NCBI GenBank assembly: GCA_011037195.1
Contig: JAAEAF010014522.1
Coordinates: forward strand, 62,001-126,000
Direction: 5' to 3'
DNA from: Triatoma infestans
Taxonomy: Eukaryota > Arthropoda > Insecta > Hemiptera > Reduviidae
DNA: 64,000 nt
Below the pieces are notes generated by a model. The model saw only the letters and a list, made by a program, of their open reading frames with translations. It made no database searches and was not told the origin of the DNA. Below are positions 23,221 through 35,119 of the stretch, one piece after another (positions within the stretch are counted from its first letter, which is position 1; every line of letters starts with the position of its first letter). The translations under genes and the position numbers were made by a program.

Positions 23221-23560
23221 TCTATAAGAATGAGCTCACTAAGCGACGTCAGTTTGCTCTGGTCGATACCAACCGTGTCAAAAAACTTTGCCGTTCTGTT
23301 CGGTATGGTTCCTCTCGAACCAAATCAGAGTCCCCGGACCTGGAACTCTCTATCTCCGAAGTGCTCTCTGTACTTCTCTGGTAGTAGGCGATGCACTTCT
23401 CATAGATGCGGCGCTTCTCCATATCGATTTCCTCCGCCTGATCAGGAGCAAAAGCTTATTCTCTTGGGAGAACCTAGACTCCCTACAAAACAAGGGAAAT
23501 AACGCTCGAAAGTTGACCGATTTTCCAGAACAAATAACTACGATGCTGTGTATGGAAATT
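23221..23560. other. GC-richer unidentified segment
   Basis: This 340-bp segment is richer in GC than its surroundings and has overlapping open frames on both strands (plus 23122-23502; a minus reading includes IDMEKRRIYEKCIAYYQRS). It may be a retroelement gag or UTR fragment. I recognise no domain, so no gene is called. Confidence 0.25.
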
Positions 23561-23757
23561 CCCCAAAAAAATCTTGGCTAATGTGCGCATATCATTACGC
23601 ATCTTGGAAATCTATGCTTGCAGAAGCAAGATCGGTTGTGTTAAGAACCGAACAAAAAAGAAAAAAATAAATATGAAGATTTTGATGATAGCGACCGAGG
23701 ATAAAGAAAAATCTGCTAATATACTCTTCGAAATACGCACATACATTAAAAAAAAAA

Positions 23758-24735
23758 CCTGGTGTGAAACACTCACACAACTTTCTCTTACTCCACTTCT
23801 CAAAATGATAATTGACAAATTTTATAGTTTATGTACCAAATTTAATGAAATTCGTCGAAGACTGAAAAAACTATTCAGTAAAAGCGTACTTCCGGTTTAC
23901 TAATTTTCTTGAAACTCGGAATTTCAGCATCTATTTATTTATAATTATTTTTGTTGGATGATAGAATTGTATAATGAACAAGGATACCACTTTGATGAAA
24001 ATCTAACCCCCCCTCCCCTAAAAGTGCTCTTAAAAGAATTTGCCCAGAGAAATGTTTTAGATAAAAGTTGTAGATCTTTGCATGTTTAGTTTATATACGA
24101 AGTTTCAAAAAAATCGTCAAAGCCATTTTTGAGAAAATTGCGAAAAAGTGAATAAATCATTTAGTAAAATGGTAAAGTAAACGCACTTCCGGTTATCCGA
24201 TTTTTTTCAAACTCGGAATTTCCACTACATATTTAATTCTAATTAACATTATTTAGATGACAGAATTGTCTAATAAACTGAAAAGCACTTAACCCAAACC
24301 CATCCCCCAAAAGTGCCCGTCAATGCATTTTCCCGGAGAAATGTTCCTAATAAAAGTTGTAGCTCTTTGTATGTGTGGTTGATGTTTAGAGCTTAAAGAA
24401 AATCGTCGGAGCCATTTTTGAGAAAATCGCAAAAAAGTAAAAAAATCCAACTAGTAAAGTGGTACTTCCGATTGAGAAATTTTTACAGATAACGTACAGT
24501 CAGATCCCATGGTTACCTCTAAACGGAATATCAAATTTCAACTTTCTACGATTTTTCGTTTTTGAGCTATGCTGTTCACAAACATACATACACACGCACA
24601 CACACACACGGACCATTTGCTAAAAACCACTTTTTTGGACTCAGGGGACCTCAAAACGGATATTTCCGGTGAAAACTCGATATCGAAAATTTGACACGAT
24701 TACAATACTTCCTCTTACTAGGAGTAAGAGAAAGT
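23758..24735 (-). mobile_element. Family A element, full length
   Basis: 978 bp on the minus strand, from CCTGGTGTGAAACACTCAC to GGAGTAAGAGAAAGT. Flanked by A-runs on both sides (about 23747-23757 and 24736-24744). Microsatellite CACACGCACACACACACAC near 24590. Very similar to the copy at 17542-18532. Non-coding. Confidence 0.85.
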
Positions 24736-24744
24736 AAAAAAAAA

Positions 24745-25640
24745 ATTAAAAGCAAAGTAAATGCCACAAATATTCACTGCTATTTAAAATATTCATCAGC
24801 CTAGTAATTAGGGCACAAACGCTCATATTTTATTGGGACCACGTCTTTAATTCTAGCTTTAATTAACCCACCCTTTTAGGATCTTAAATTATTCAATGAC
24901 TATGAATATTAATATTTAAAAAAAAAATTATATCTTCTTTTTTTTAAATAAAGAACAAGAAAATAAAACAATAATTAAAGACGGCAAAAGAACAAAGTAA
25001 ATGCTTACTTAAATTCAATTAAAAATATATATTTAGCTGTGGCATTTTCTTTTGTAAATATTTAATACAATTTTAATGAACTCCTTAATAAGATCATACA
25101 AAGGAAGTCTAAAACCTGGGAAAAACATTATAAACAAAAAAGTTAAGGAAGATAAAAGTAGATAGAAAAAGAAAGAAAAAGAGAAGCGTTTTCATGATTA
25201 TTTAATGAAAAGTCAAATTCTTAATACGTAATGGTTGTAGTAAGCTATCTCACAGAGAGGTAGCGCTCGGTAATAAGGAAAACCTTTAATTAAAGAGTAA
25301 TGAAAGTGAAAAAGAAAAGTGAAAGCTTTCTCCTGAGTTGAGAAAATCTCCTTTTATCTAATCTATGTGCCAGCCTATAGCCGTTCTGGTCTATACACAG
25401 CCACGCATATAATGTTCAGTGATCCAATGATCATGGTTAATGTTGCTTACTTTTATATATGAGCTAATGAAACATAATTAAATTTTTTATAATCATGTCA
25501 TTTGCTTTTTTTGTTTCTCCTAGACAAGTCCTAATCTAAAAAAAAAGTGAGCGGCTTATTTTTCTTTGTGGTTTTGGAAAAACGGATAGAGAGATAAATT
25601 TATTAGTCCGTAATCTATTACAGACCATAAAATGAAAATA
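24745..25640. other. AT-rich stretch, nothing recognised
   Basis: No gene, RNA or repeat signal that I can support. Confidence 0.4.
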
Positions 25641-25651
25641 TATTGAATGAT

Positions 25652-25985
25652 TGTTGCGGTGGTTGGTTCCGCAGAGCTGGAAAGCATCAGACATTTTCCG
25701 TGGTCATTTTGTAGTCATCGACCGGTTTCGGACGTTCGCCCATCTTCAGGATGTGTTTTATCAGACAGTGTGATAACACAGACTTGCACAGAGCAAATTC
25801 AGCTTATACACTCAGTGTTTATAAACCTCAGTGCTTATACACAGTATATAAATTGAATTTGCTCAGTGCAAGTCTGTGTTATCACATCTGCACTGACAAA
25901 CGCATCCTGAAGCTGGGCGAACGCCCGAAACCGGTCGATGACCTGACCACAAAATGAAGCAGGCTACCATGGAAAACGTCTCTGC
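25652..25985. mobile_element. Family C fold-back element with 11-bp TSD
   Basis: The element is a near-palindrome. The left arm runs ...ACATTTTCCGTGGTCATTTTG, GACCGGTTTCGGACGTTCG, CATCTTCAGGATG and AACACAGACTTGCACAGAGC. The right arm is its reverse complement, so the transcript would form a hairpin of over 100 bp per arm. TATTGAATGAT at 25641-25651 and 25986-25996 is a direct repeat. Long variable TSDs of this kind point to target-primed retrotransposition rather than cut-and-paste. Related copies: 44870-44985, 48610-48950 and 62405-62598. Non-coding. Confidence 0.75.
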
Positions 25986-26299
25986 TATTGAATGATATTT
26001 GTCCATAAATTTCTGCACTTATTATGTAAGTTTTGAGTATTCTGGGTTAAATCGTATCTTGTAGGTTTTTCTTCAATTATTCGACTTGTTTCTCAATACA
26101 CTGAAAGCATTTTCAATTTAGTTCTTCTTAAATGATAGCTGATCAATGAGAGAGAGAGACTACGCTGAAACTTCACCAGATAATTTCTGCATTCCGAAAA
26201 CTATATTCAAACGGATGCTACCAGAATAAATAGATAAAATCCATAATGTAACGATCTGTATATTATTATATATTTTATAATACACGCTTTGAGATCTTT

Positions 26300-26375
26300 T
26301 GAGTAAAAAATAAAAGAAGTGTTTTTTAAAAAATCTTTCGGTGTGGATTTATGTGTACGTGTGTGTGTGTGTGTA

Positions 26376-26406
<31 letters not shown>

Positions 26407-26972
26407 CCTCAAAAGACGCAAAATCGCAGAAATTTCAAACTTGACATTCCGTTTAGGTATCACTATGGGTTCCGGAAGTCAGTTATCTGTCCAAATTCCT
26501 CAACCGGAAATAAAACTTTACTGAATGAATTTTTCACTTTTTTTTGCGTATTCTCAAAAATGGCTCAACGATTTTCTTTAAACATATTGCATAAAATTGC
26601 TACAACTTTTAATTGAACCATTTCTCCGGTAAAGTTATTGAAGTAAACTTTTCGAGGGAGATATGGGATTATGTTTTTCTGTAAAATGCTTTTTAGTTTA
26701 TTATACAATTTTGTCATCTAAATAATATGTTAAATTTGTTATGTACTAACTCTGAATACAGAGACTTATAACATTTGTTTGATTTTGTTTCTGAGGAGTT
26801 CATTTAAAGAAAATTTTGAGGGTGTCGGTGCTTTCCTCAAAAAACACTTTCTATTAAATTTAGATTCTCTCATTGATAAAAAATTGAAGAGAATTCTTAA
26901 GTTTGAAGAAAATTTATAAATTATTACTATGTAGATTGCAGAAAGTCGTATGAGTGTTTCACACCAGATTTT
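26300..26972 (+). repeat. Diverged family A copy (variant)
   Basis: Carries the (TG)n tract at 26356-26402 and GACATTCCGTTTAGGTATC. One module starts near 26500 (CTCAACCGGAAAT) and a variant 3' block shared with 35290-35400 (GCTTTCCTCAAAAAA). It ends with GAGTGTTTCACACCAGAT at 26953-26970. The subterminal inverted repeat is degenerate (GCAGAAAGTCGT). Confidence 0.65.
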
Positions 26973-27138
26973 GATTGACTTACAACTTTGGCCTACGACA
27001 TTTGGCAGCACAATATTTGGTGGATTTGCCGTTTTTTATTTACAATTCTGACATCTTTCATAGCAGAGCAAGCGTCCGAGATGGTGAACATTCATAACTG
27101 CTCATTGACATGGATGGTCATAGCGATGAGGCTGCGAT

Positions 27139-27625
27139 GGGGCATCGGGGGGATAAAAGCCATATAGGCTTTGGTCCCATGCCGCCAGGCACCCGGTCTA
27201 ATAATAATAATAATATACTGGTGACAGAGTACGCTATCTTGGGTTATATATGGACCAAAGACTAACCTGGAACCTCCATACCAGACTGAAAAGAATGGAA
27301 ACTTAATAGACAATTTCGTATCCTTTTAAGACTCTTAAACAGACGATCTAAACTTACTTTAAAAAATAACCTTACACTATACAAAACTTTACTATGACCA
27401 ATATGGACCTGCGGACTAGAGGTATAGGGTTCCACTAAGCATTCCAACGTTTACCGTATCCAATCCTTACAGTACAAAGACCTACGAAAAATTACCAATG
27501 CTCCTTATTATATTTCCAATAAAACGTTTCATAATCCATTCCATTTGTGTCCGATCTAATAAAATCCCGTTATCAAAGATTCCATAACTCTTTGTTCCAT
27601 CATCATAATCCTTTGGTTCAACAAC
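27139..27625 (+). repeat. 487-bp duplication, copy 1 (family E tail plus Jockey-like fragment)
   Basis: Identical in length to 29201-29687, with about eight substitutions by eye and no indels. Its first about 70 bp is the 3' end of family E (GGGGATAAAAGCCATATAGG to CACCCGGTCTAATAATAATA). The rest (27218-27625) is a plus-strand Jockey-like RT fragment: YAILGYIWTKD, NRQFRILLRLLNRRSKLTL, NLTLYKTLL, PIWTCGLEV and NAPYYISNK, with several stops. The copy begins abruptly in the E tail and ends at TTCAACAAC. No target duplication was found. Confidence 0.8.
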
Positions 27626-28637
27626 GTTGTAGACGGCACTGACGGAAGTCGTAACTCTGCTCAGCATTTCTCGTTATAACTTTTGCTGAGACATTGAGTG
27701 TACACGTCGTCCATACATATGGAGCATGGAGTTCGTTCCAGGGCACACACAGGTATTGGAAATCAAGAATAATTTTTTTTTTTATGAGAAAATAATGGCA
27801 ACATCGTTGATCTCTTGAATAGACGAACATTCTAAGTTTTTCTAAAAAAAACTCGCCACTTCAGAAGGAAATGGAAGAACCTGGAAATCAGTTATTCTTA
27901 ATAATTAACACACATTCATTATATGTTTAAATTAAATTAAAATTTTTCAAAAAAAAGACGCCAAATTGGGATAATTAGAAAAGTTTCTTTAGTAAAATAC
28001 AATTCGGGCATTTTGATGGAAAATTAAGCACGTTCAGGTTTGGGACGTATACATATATATATATATATATATATAGCTAATTCTATCTAAATTAGTAGCA
28101 CTTTAGCAGGGCACATTATACTGTCTGGCTAACGCAAATGGTTACAGAGCGAGCACATGGAATGTTGTACACTAAACTTATTAGATGGGATCTGTAGAAG
28201 AGTGGATAATCCAGAAAGAATTGTTTACATTAATTTTTATTTTTATTTTATTAACGATTCAGCAATATTGTTGAAGAAGATGTCTAATTTTCTCAATGTA
28301 TTTGCCAGAAAACAGTGAAAAACTAATTACATAAATTTATTAGATACCTAACAAACAAAAATAGGTTATAAAACAAAATATAAAAGGTTAGACGTTTGAA
28401 AAGGCTAGTGTGATGCAAACAAGCAATCAATCTCAAGCTTCTTTTCACTACCACAGTACAGCGCCAATGGCACCACCACCAAATCATTACAACACGTCAA
28501 AACCACCAACAACGTCACTCGAGCACATTTACAGCATGTCCTTACCAATTCATCAAAGGTTACAGACTTAGATTTTTATATCTTTATTAATAAATACACT
28601 TCGTCACTTTGTCTGTCCTAGTATTAAATAACAACTT
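27626..28637. other. Stretch without a supported gene
   Basis: AT-rich, with a (TA)n tract at about 28052-28073 and CACCA-rich low-complexity DNA near 28440-28520. Nothing else recognised. Confidence 0.4.
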
Positions 28638-29276
28638 CCAACCTACTGGTGATAGCCCGAACATGCGGGAATAGAGGGCAATGAGAGGCGGATCAGTTGG
28701 CTAGGGAGGGATCATCTTTACCATTTTGTGGTCCTGAACCAGCCCTTGCCGTCACTAAGAGGTTTCGCGACAAACAGATTAGACTTTGGGAGATGAGAGT
28801 ATTGGAGAAATGCGGGGGGGGGGCACGCAGGGGTGCCTCCAAGCTAAAAGATTCGTAAAAGGAATTAAGCAGGGAGTTTCGGCTTACCTCCCGTCCCTCA
28901 GCAGGACAGGTCTGAGGACTTTGGTGGAGATAGTGACTGGACACTCCTGGGTGTCTGTTAACTTGTTTAACATAGGGCGGACGTCTAGTCCCACTTGTCA
29001 GAATTGCGATGATGGAGTCAGGGAAACGGTCGCTTATATCTATGTCAGTGCCCTCGTTTCGCTGGTACTAGGTTTAGCGTATTTGGGAGAGTATCACTCT
29101 CGCAGGATTGCTTGGGCGAGTTGGAGTTAAAAGATATCCTGGGCTATTGTAGACTGACCAGTAGGTTACTGGAGGAGACTATTTAAGGGGACGATATGGG
29201 GGGGCATCGGGGGGATAAAAGCCATATAGACTTTGGTCCCATGCCGCCAGGCACCCGGTCTAATAATAATAATAAT
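28638..29276 (+). pseudogene. Family E RNase H-bearing non-LTR retrotransposon, 5'-truncated
   Basis: Across broken frames the plus strand reads PEHAGIEGNE (28653-28682; the RNase H motif PSHAGIEGNERAD in the minus copy at 45.6 kb). The C-terminal domain follows: RTLVEIVTGHSWVSVNLFNIGRTSSPTCQNCDDG at about 28914-29016. The 3' UTR includes GGGGATAAAAGCCATATAGA and ends in (TAA)n. TACTGGTGA occurs at the 5' junction (28638) and just after the tail (29277-29285). It is compatible with a target duplication or with microhomology at truncation. A G-run near 28812 and stops disrupt the frame. Confidence 0.75.
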
Positions 29277-29687
29277 ATACTGGTGACAGAGTACGCTATC
29301 TTGGGTTATATATGGACCAAAGACTAACCTGGAACCTCCATACAAGACTGAAAAGAATGGAAACTTAATAGATAATTTCGTATCCTTTTAAGACTCTTAA
29401 ACAGACGATCTAAACTTACTTTAAAAAATAACCTTACACTATACAAAACTTTACTATGACCAATATGGACCTGCGGACTAGAGGTATAGGGTTCCAATAA
29501 GCATTCCAACGTTTACCGTATCCAATCCTTACAGTACAAAAACCTACGAAAAATTACCAATGCTCCTTATTATATTTCCAATAAAACGTTTCATAATCCA
29601 TTCCATTTGTGTCCGATCTAATAAAATCCCGTTATCAAAGATTCCATAACTCTTTGTCCCATCATCATAATTCTTTGGTTCAACAAC
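29201..29687 (+). repeat. 487-bp duplication, copy 2
   Basis: The partner of 27139-27625. Here the shared part is continuous with the longer family E copy on its left, so this is probably the source copy. The Jockey-like RT fragment (29278-29687) carries the same stop codons as in copy 1. Confidence 0.8.
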
Positions 29688-30960
29688 TTGCTAGCCAAAA
29701 CTTACCCGATAATCCATCCCGACGTCTGAAGCATCAGTGACCCCGTGACCTTTTAAATTAACTACAACGCCATGAAGTAATTAACCAATGGGTATTTTCT
29801 TCGCATGTCAATCATGCCATGTAAACATTCGCCAGATTTGCTTATTTTATCTACTGTACAGTTGCAAATAATTTATTGAAGGAGAAAATGAAAATTATTA
29901 AAAAAGATGGTTCACAGTATTAGAAAAAGTTTTAGAGTAAGTCAATCTTCAAGAACAAATCATTCACTTAACAACACGTTTTGCACAATTATATTATTAA
30001 GAAGAAATTATAACATCGACTACATCCTCGAAGTTGACTTCAGTTTCCAGTATTTATGCCTTCTTACTATCTCATCTAAGCAATTATTATATTTAAATTT
30101 CTAATATAATTATTAATAATATAATAATCAGTGTGTTGTAACACCTTGATCTTACACTTTATTTTCTCAAAATCCTTCAACCGGAAGTACCACTTTACTA
30201 GTTTTAAAAAATCACTTTTTCGGACTTAGGGAGGCTATAAACAGCTAATTATAATAAAAAAAAATATTTGGGTTTGAAATTGTAACCCAAATAATAAAAA
30301 AAGACATATACAAATTGTTTGCTAAATTTGTTCCAATCAAAAATTAAAAAATTGATGTTTATAAAAAAAGTGATTAATCCAAAGTATTAAGACGTATAGC
30401 CCCGTAGAATAGCCCAGTAGATTTAATTTTCTTAATTTTGTTAGTTCGGTAGAAAATACATTACTACACACTCGGGCACTAAGATATACAATGTGTTTGT
30501 TACTAGACGATTTATTACTTACCCTTTCCCATTCATTCCTCCCATGGCCCTTCTTTACTTTAGAAAATAAAGGAAGGTAATATCATGGTTCATTCCTATC
30601 CTTTAGAAATTTACTAGTTTCCTAATATCTAAGGAGACTGTTCCCCCCCCTCATTCCCCCTCTCTTTTATTAATATAAAGAATCTTTTTTTTTTTGGTTC
30701 AATAAATATCTATGTGTGCCAAAATATTTTTAATATCATTTTTGTATTTATGGGTTTCACCCTATATATATATATATATTTTTTTTTTTTACATTTTTTA
30801 TCGAGCAATAATTTAATAAACCATTATAATTTAATGAGAAAGAAAGTAAGTGAAATTTGAGCCAATATCATTATTTCAAATCCAAATTAAATTAATAAAA
30901 GTATGTTTCACTTAAGACTAAACTTTCCCACATTCAGTTAAATAAAACAGAAAATTAATG
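29688..30960. other. AT-rich stretch with a small family A scrap
   Basis: At 30170-30240 CTTCAACCGGAAGTACCACTT followed by CACTTTTTCGGACTTAGGGAGG matches family A segments out of their usual spacing. The rest is AT-rich DNA with a T-run near 30780 and no gene. Confidence 0.4.
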
Positions 30961-30966
30961 AAAAAA

Positions 30967-31971
30967 TCTGGTGTGAAACACTCACACAACTTTCTTTTAC
31001 TCCTGTTCTAAAAATTATAATTGACAAATATTATATGTTAGTGTACCAAACTTAATGAAATTCGTCGAAAACTGTAAAAACTGTTCATTAAAAGCGCACT
31101 TCCGGTTTACTAATTTTCTTGAAACTCTGAATTTTGACCATCTATTTACTTCTAATTAATTTTCTTTGGATGATAGAATTGTATAATCAACTATGATAGC
31201 ACTTTTAGAGGAAAACATAACCCCACCCCTCTCCCCTAAAAGTGCCCTTAAATGAATTTACCCAGAGAAATGTTTTAAATGAAAGTTGTAGATCATTGTA
31301 TGTTTAATGTATATAGGAAGTTTCAAGAAAATCGTCGGAGCCATGTTTGAGAAAATCGGGAAAAAGTGAAAAAAAAATCATTTAGTAGAGTAAACAGTAA
31401 AGTAAACGCACTTCCGGTTATCCGATTTTTTTCAAACTCGGAATTTCAACAACATATTCAATTCTAATTAACATTATTTAGATGACAGAATTGTATAGTA
31501 AGTTGAAATAGCACTTTAGAGTAAAACCTAAACTTCGAAACTGCCCTTAAATGAATTTTCCCAGAAAAATGTTTTAAATAAACGTTTGTAGCTCTTTGTA
31601 TGTGTAGTTAATATACAAAGTTTTGTAGTTGATATGCCAAGTTTGAAGAAAGTCGTTGGAGCCATTTTTGAGAAATTCGCAAAAACATAAAAAAGCCAAC
31701 TAGTAAAGTGGTACTTCCGGTTGAGGAATTTTTGACAGATATAATGTACTGTCAGATCCCATGGTGATCGGAGTATCAAGTTTCAACTATTTCCATGGTT
31801 TCTTGTTTTAGACCTATGCTGTTCACACGCAGACACACACACACACAGATCGTTTGCTAAAAACCACTTTTTTGGATTCAGGGGACCTCAAAACGCATAT
31901 TTCTGGTGAAAACTCGATATCGAAAATTTGACACGATTACAATACTTCCTCTACTAGAAGTAAGAGAAAGT
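30967..31971 (-). mobile_element. Family A element, full length
   Basis: 1005 bp, from TCTGGTGTGAAACACTCACA to GAAGTAAGAGAAAGT (one base differs from the usual 15-bp inverted repeat). A-rich on both flanks. Both full modules and the third partial module are present. The spacer before the first module carries a small duplication (ATATACAAAGTTTTGTAGTTGATATGCC near 31610). Non-coding. Confidence 0.85.
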
Positions 31972-31997
31972 AAAAATACGATCACCAATATAATTAA

Positions 31998-32350
31998 ATT
32001 CTTCAAATTCTTATACAGATAGTACATAAAGTTTAAAAAGAAGTCATTGCAGCCGTTTTTTTTTTTAAAAAAAATCGCGGATACAATAAATAAATAAAAA
32101 AAAATTATTCTTTAAAATCGCACTATTGATAGTCTGATCTTTTTCAGTATCCAAAATCGAGCTGTGATTAAATCAATTTTGAGGTTTCTGCAATTTTTTG
32201 ATTTGGTAGATATTTTGTTTCTTTTGCACACATAATATTATACTCAACTTGAAGGTTCTTAAAAACTGTATTTCGTAAAGAAAAAATTCAATTTCTCAAA
32301 TTTGATACGATTGTAATAATTTCTCTTAAAGTAGTAAGTGAGTGTAAAAA
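31998..32350 (-). repeat. Old, diverged family A copy
   Basis: The minus-strand order of blocks ends with AATTTGATACGATTGTAATAATTTCTCTTA and AGTAAGTGAGTGTAAAA, the decayed 5' end of family A. It directly abuts the young copy at 30967-31971. Confidence 0.5.
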
Positions 32351-32782
32351 TTAATTAATTGTAAAATAGTAATTACCAATAATAATTGGACAAATTAATT
32401 AACAATAAAACTGGAGATAATGCCATTAAAAATGAAATTTTCTAACTTTATAAAAATTCTCCTGACAAATATAAATAAGCATAGTATACGTAGATTAGTT
32501 TAGGTTGGCCATAATTTAGACAGACAATGGTGTAGCTGAAACATGACTGATACAAAGTACAAATGTGTAAAGCAGGACTGTATTAAGTCTAACTTTCATA
32601 GCACTTTGCACAATTTATAATGAGATTTGAAATTCAAGATGTGAAACTACTTTTCGTTGAAAGTTTGGCAGGCTCTTCTTATACTCGGCCGCAACCATCG
32701 TACCCTGGCACTCTGCTTGTGAAATCTAGTTAAAATATCACTTATGTGTTGTCGGACCTTACCTAACTTACCTTAATGGTAC
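32351..32782. other. AT-rich stretch, nothing recognised
   Basis: No gene or repeat that I can support. Confidence 0.4.
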
Positions 32783-32795
32783 AATTCCTTTTTAC

Positions 32796-33370
32796 GAATC
32801 AAAATGTTTAATAATATGCTGTTACTTCGATTTATCTAGATTACTGGTTTATGTGTATTGAACCATTTACAACAGCCATCAAATATTTTATTTACTTATT
32901 GTCCAACGTTTCGTGCACTGTACGTGCCATTTTCAAGGACTAACATTCTATAGTATACATTCTGAAAATTATATATAACATTATACATTTTTCTTAATTA
33001 ATTACAATATTATACAACATTGTTTAATTACAATATTATACTATAATAATTATACTATAATACTATACTATACTATACTATACTATACTATACTATACTA
33101 TACTATAATACTATACTATACTATACTATACTATTATACTATAAAAATTATACTACAATATTATACTATAATAATTACAATATTATACAACATTGTTGTA
33201 TAATATTGTAATTAATTTAGAAAAATGTATAATGTTATATATAATTTTCAGAATGTATACTATAGAATGTTAGTCCTTGAAAATGGCACGTACAGTGCAC
33301 GAAACGTTGGACAATAAGTAAATAAAATATTTGATGGCTGTTTTAAATGGTTCAATACACATAAACCAGT
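32796..33370. mobile_element. Family K fold-back element with 13-bp TSD
   Basis: The left arm (about 32841-33020) and right arm (about 33190-33370) are near-perfect inverted repeats, starting TTACTGGTTTATGTGTATTG and ending with its complement. The loop holds an (ACTAT)n array at 33055-33135. Each arm carries TTGAAAATGGCACG followed by GTGCACGAAACGTTGGAC (33275-33312 on the plus strand). AATTCCTTTTTAC at 32783-32795 and 33371-33383 is an exact target duplication. The target was the 5' edge of an old family A copy. Non-coding. Confidence 0.8.
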
Positions 33371-33797
33371 AATTCCTTTTTACTTTTTCGTACTACTATA
33401 AGATAGTGAAAAATTTTGGAATTAGCAGTATTACCGGAAATATACGTTTTCAGATCTCCTTAAAAAAATGTTTGGCACCAAAAAAAAAATAAATGGTTTT
33501 TTAGAAACTGATTTCTCTATCTGTGTGTGTAAGAAATTTCAGACTTTCTATTTCATTTAAGTTTGATAAATTGTCCCCTGACAATAAAGTTTTTAATCAA
33601 AATCGGTCAACCCAGAAATACCATTTTACAGAATGGGTTTTTTCAGTTTTTTTTTTTTCAGCAATTTTTTTCGAAAACAGCATCATTTATGATTTTCTTT
33701 AAACTTGTTTCATCAGCTACACACACACACACACACATATATATAAAAGGAACTACAACTTTTATTTGTAACATTTCTTCGAAAAAAATTCATTTTT

Positions 33798-34779
33798 ACT
33801 TTCTCTTACTCCCAGTAAGAGAAAGTATTGTAATCGTGTCAAATTTTCGATATCGAGTTTTCACCGGAAATATCCGTTTTGAGGTCCCCTGAGTCCAAAA
33901 AAGTGATTTTTAGCAAATGGTCTGTGTGTGTGTGTGTTTATGTGAACAGCATAGCTCAAAAACGAAAACCGTAGAAAGCTGAAACTTGATATCCTTTAGG
34001 TATCACCATGGGATCTGACTATGTTTTATCTGTCAAAATTCCTCAACCGGAAGTATCACTTTACTAGTTGTTTTTATTTTTTTTACTTTTTTGCGTTTTT
34101 CTCAATAATGGCTTCGACGATTTTCTTTAAACTTGCTACATCAACTACATATACAAGGAGCTACAACTTTTATTTGAAACATTTCTCTGGAAAAATTCAT
34201 TTAAGGACACTTTTGCGAGAAGGGGTGGGGTTAGGTTAACCTCTAAAGTGCTATTTCAGTTTATTACACAATTCGATCATTTAAATAATGTTAATTAGAA
34301 TTAAATATGTTGTTGAAATTCCGAGTTTGAAAAAAATCGGATAACCAGAAGTGCTTTTGTTTTAACACTTTACTAAATGATTTTTTTTTTCACTTTTTCG
34401 CGATTTTCTCAAAAATAGTTCCGACGATTTTCTTGAAACTACACATATAATCTAAACATACAAAGATCTACAACTTTTATTTGAAACATTTCTCTGGAAA
34501 AATTCATTTAAGGGCACTTTTAAGGGAGGGGCGGGGTTACAGCTTCCTCTAAAGTGGTATCATACTTTATTATACAACTCTATCATCAAAACGAAATTAA
34601 TTAGAAATAAGTGGATGGCAAAAATTCCGAGTTTGAAGGAAATCAGTAAACCGGAAGTGCTCTTTTACGGAACAGTTTTCGACAAATTTCATTAAATTTG
34701 GTACACAAACTATAAAATTTGTCAATTATAATTTTGAGAACTGGAGTAAGAGAAAGTTGTGTGAGTGTTTCACACGAGA
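33798..34779 (+). mobile_element. Family A element, full length, inserted in the T-tail of family F
   Basis: 982 bp from ACTTTCTCTTACTCC to the hairpin GTGTGAGTGTTTCACAC plus GAGA. TTTTT precedes it and a T-run of about 18 follows. Both runs belong to the poly(A) tail of the minus-strand F fragment (34780-35119), so the element split a homopolymer T-tract. Modules with CCGGAAGT cores start near 34050, 34347 and 34655. Confidence 0.85.
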
Positions 34780-35119
34780 TTTTTTTTTTTTTTTTTTTAA
34801 TCCTCATTTATGTAACAATCAGCGCAACCGCGCCATAAGTGACAATTATTACAAAGAACGTACATACATAACCAGTGGAGAAGCTACCCAATGTTAACAC
34901 TCCAAAATTACACAAAAATACTATTCACTCTCTTCACTTCACGAGGCCATTGTTTTTAAAGACGTCTAGGAGAGTTATTAGGAAGTGTTCGGGACGACAG
35001 GTGTTGAACCAAAGGATTTGTGTACGACTGTAGGTTACTATGGAATTTTCTGCAACGGATTTGGAGTCTCTGAAGAATTGAGCGTTTGGTTGAGTCCTAT
35101 GGTTCTATCCCATACGTCC
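34780..35119 (-). mobile_element. Family F retroelement 3' end, 5'-truncated
   Basis: Minus-strand copy of the same 3' region as 497-770: ATCAGCGC..CGCG.CATAAGTGAC, the block TCTAGGAGAGTTATTAGGAA and AGGAAGTGTTCGGGA. The poly(A) appears as the T-run at 34780-34798 and continues left of the inserted A element. AAAAATTCATTT (33784-33795, 35120-35131) is its 12-bp target duplication. The parent element's coding region is not in the window. Confidence 0.7.

Noticed and set aside
27262..27447. Minus-strand open frame present twice (also 29324-29509)
   Set aside because: It is the antisense of a Jockey-like RT fragment whose plus-strand translation gives recognisable motifs.
33055..33135. ACTAT array as a satellite or CRISPR-like array
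   Set aside because: It is a 5-bp microsatellite with no spacers and lies in the loop of the fold-back element.
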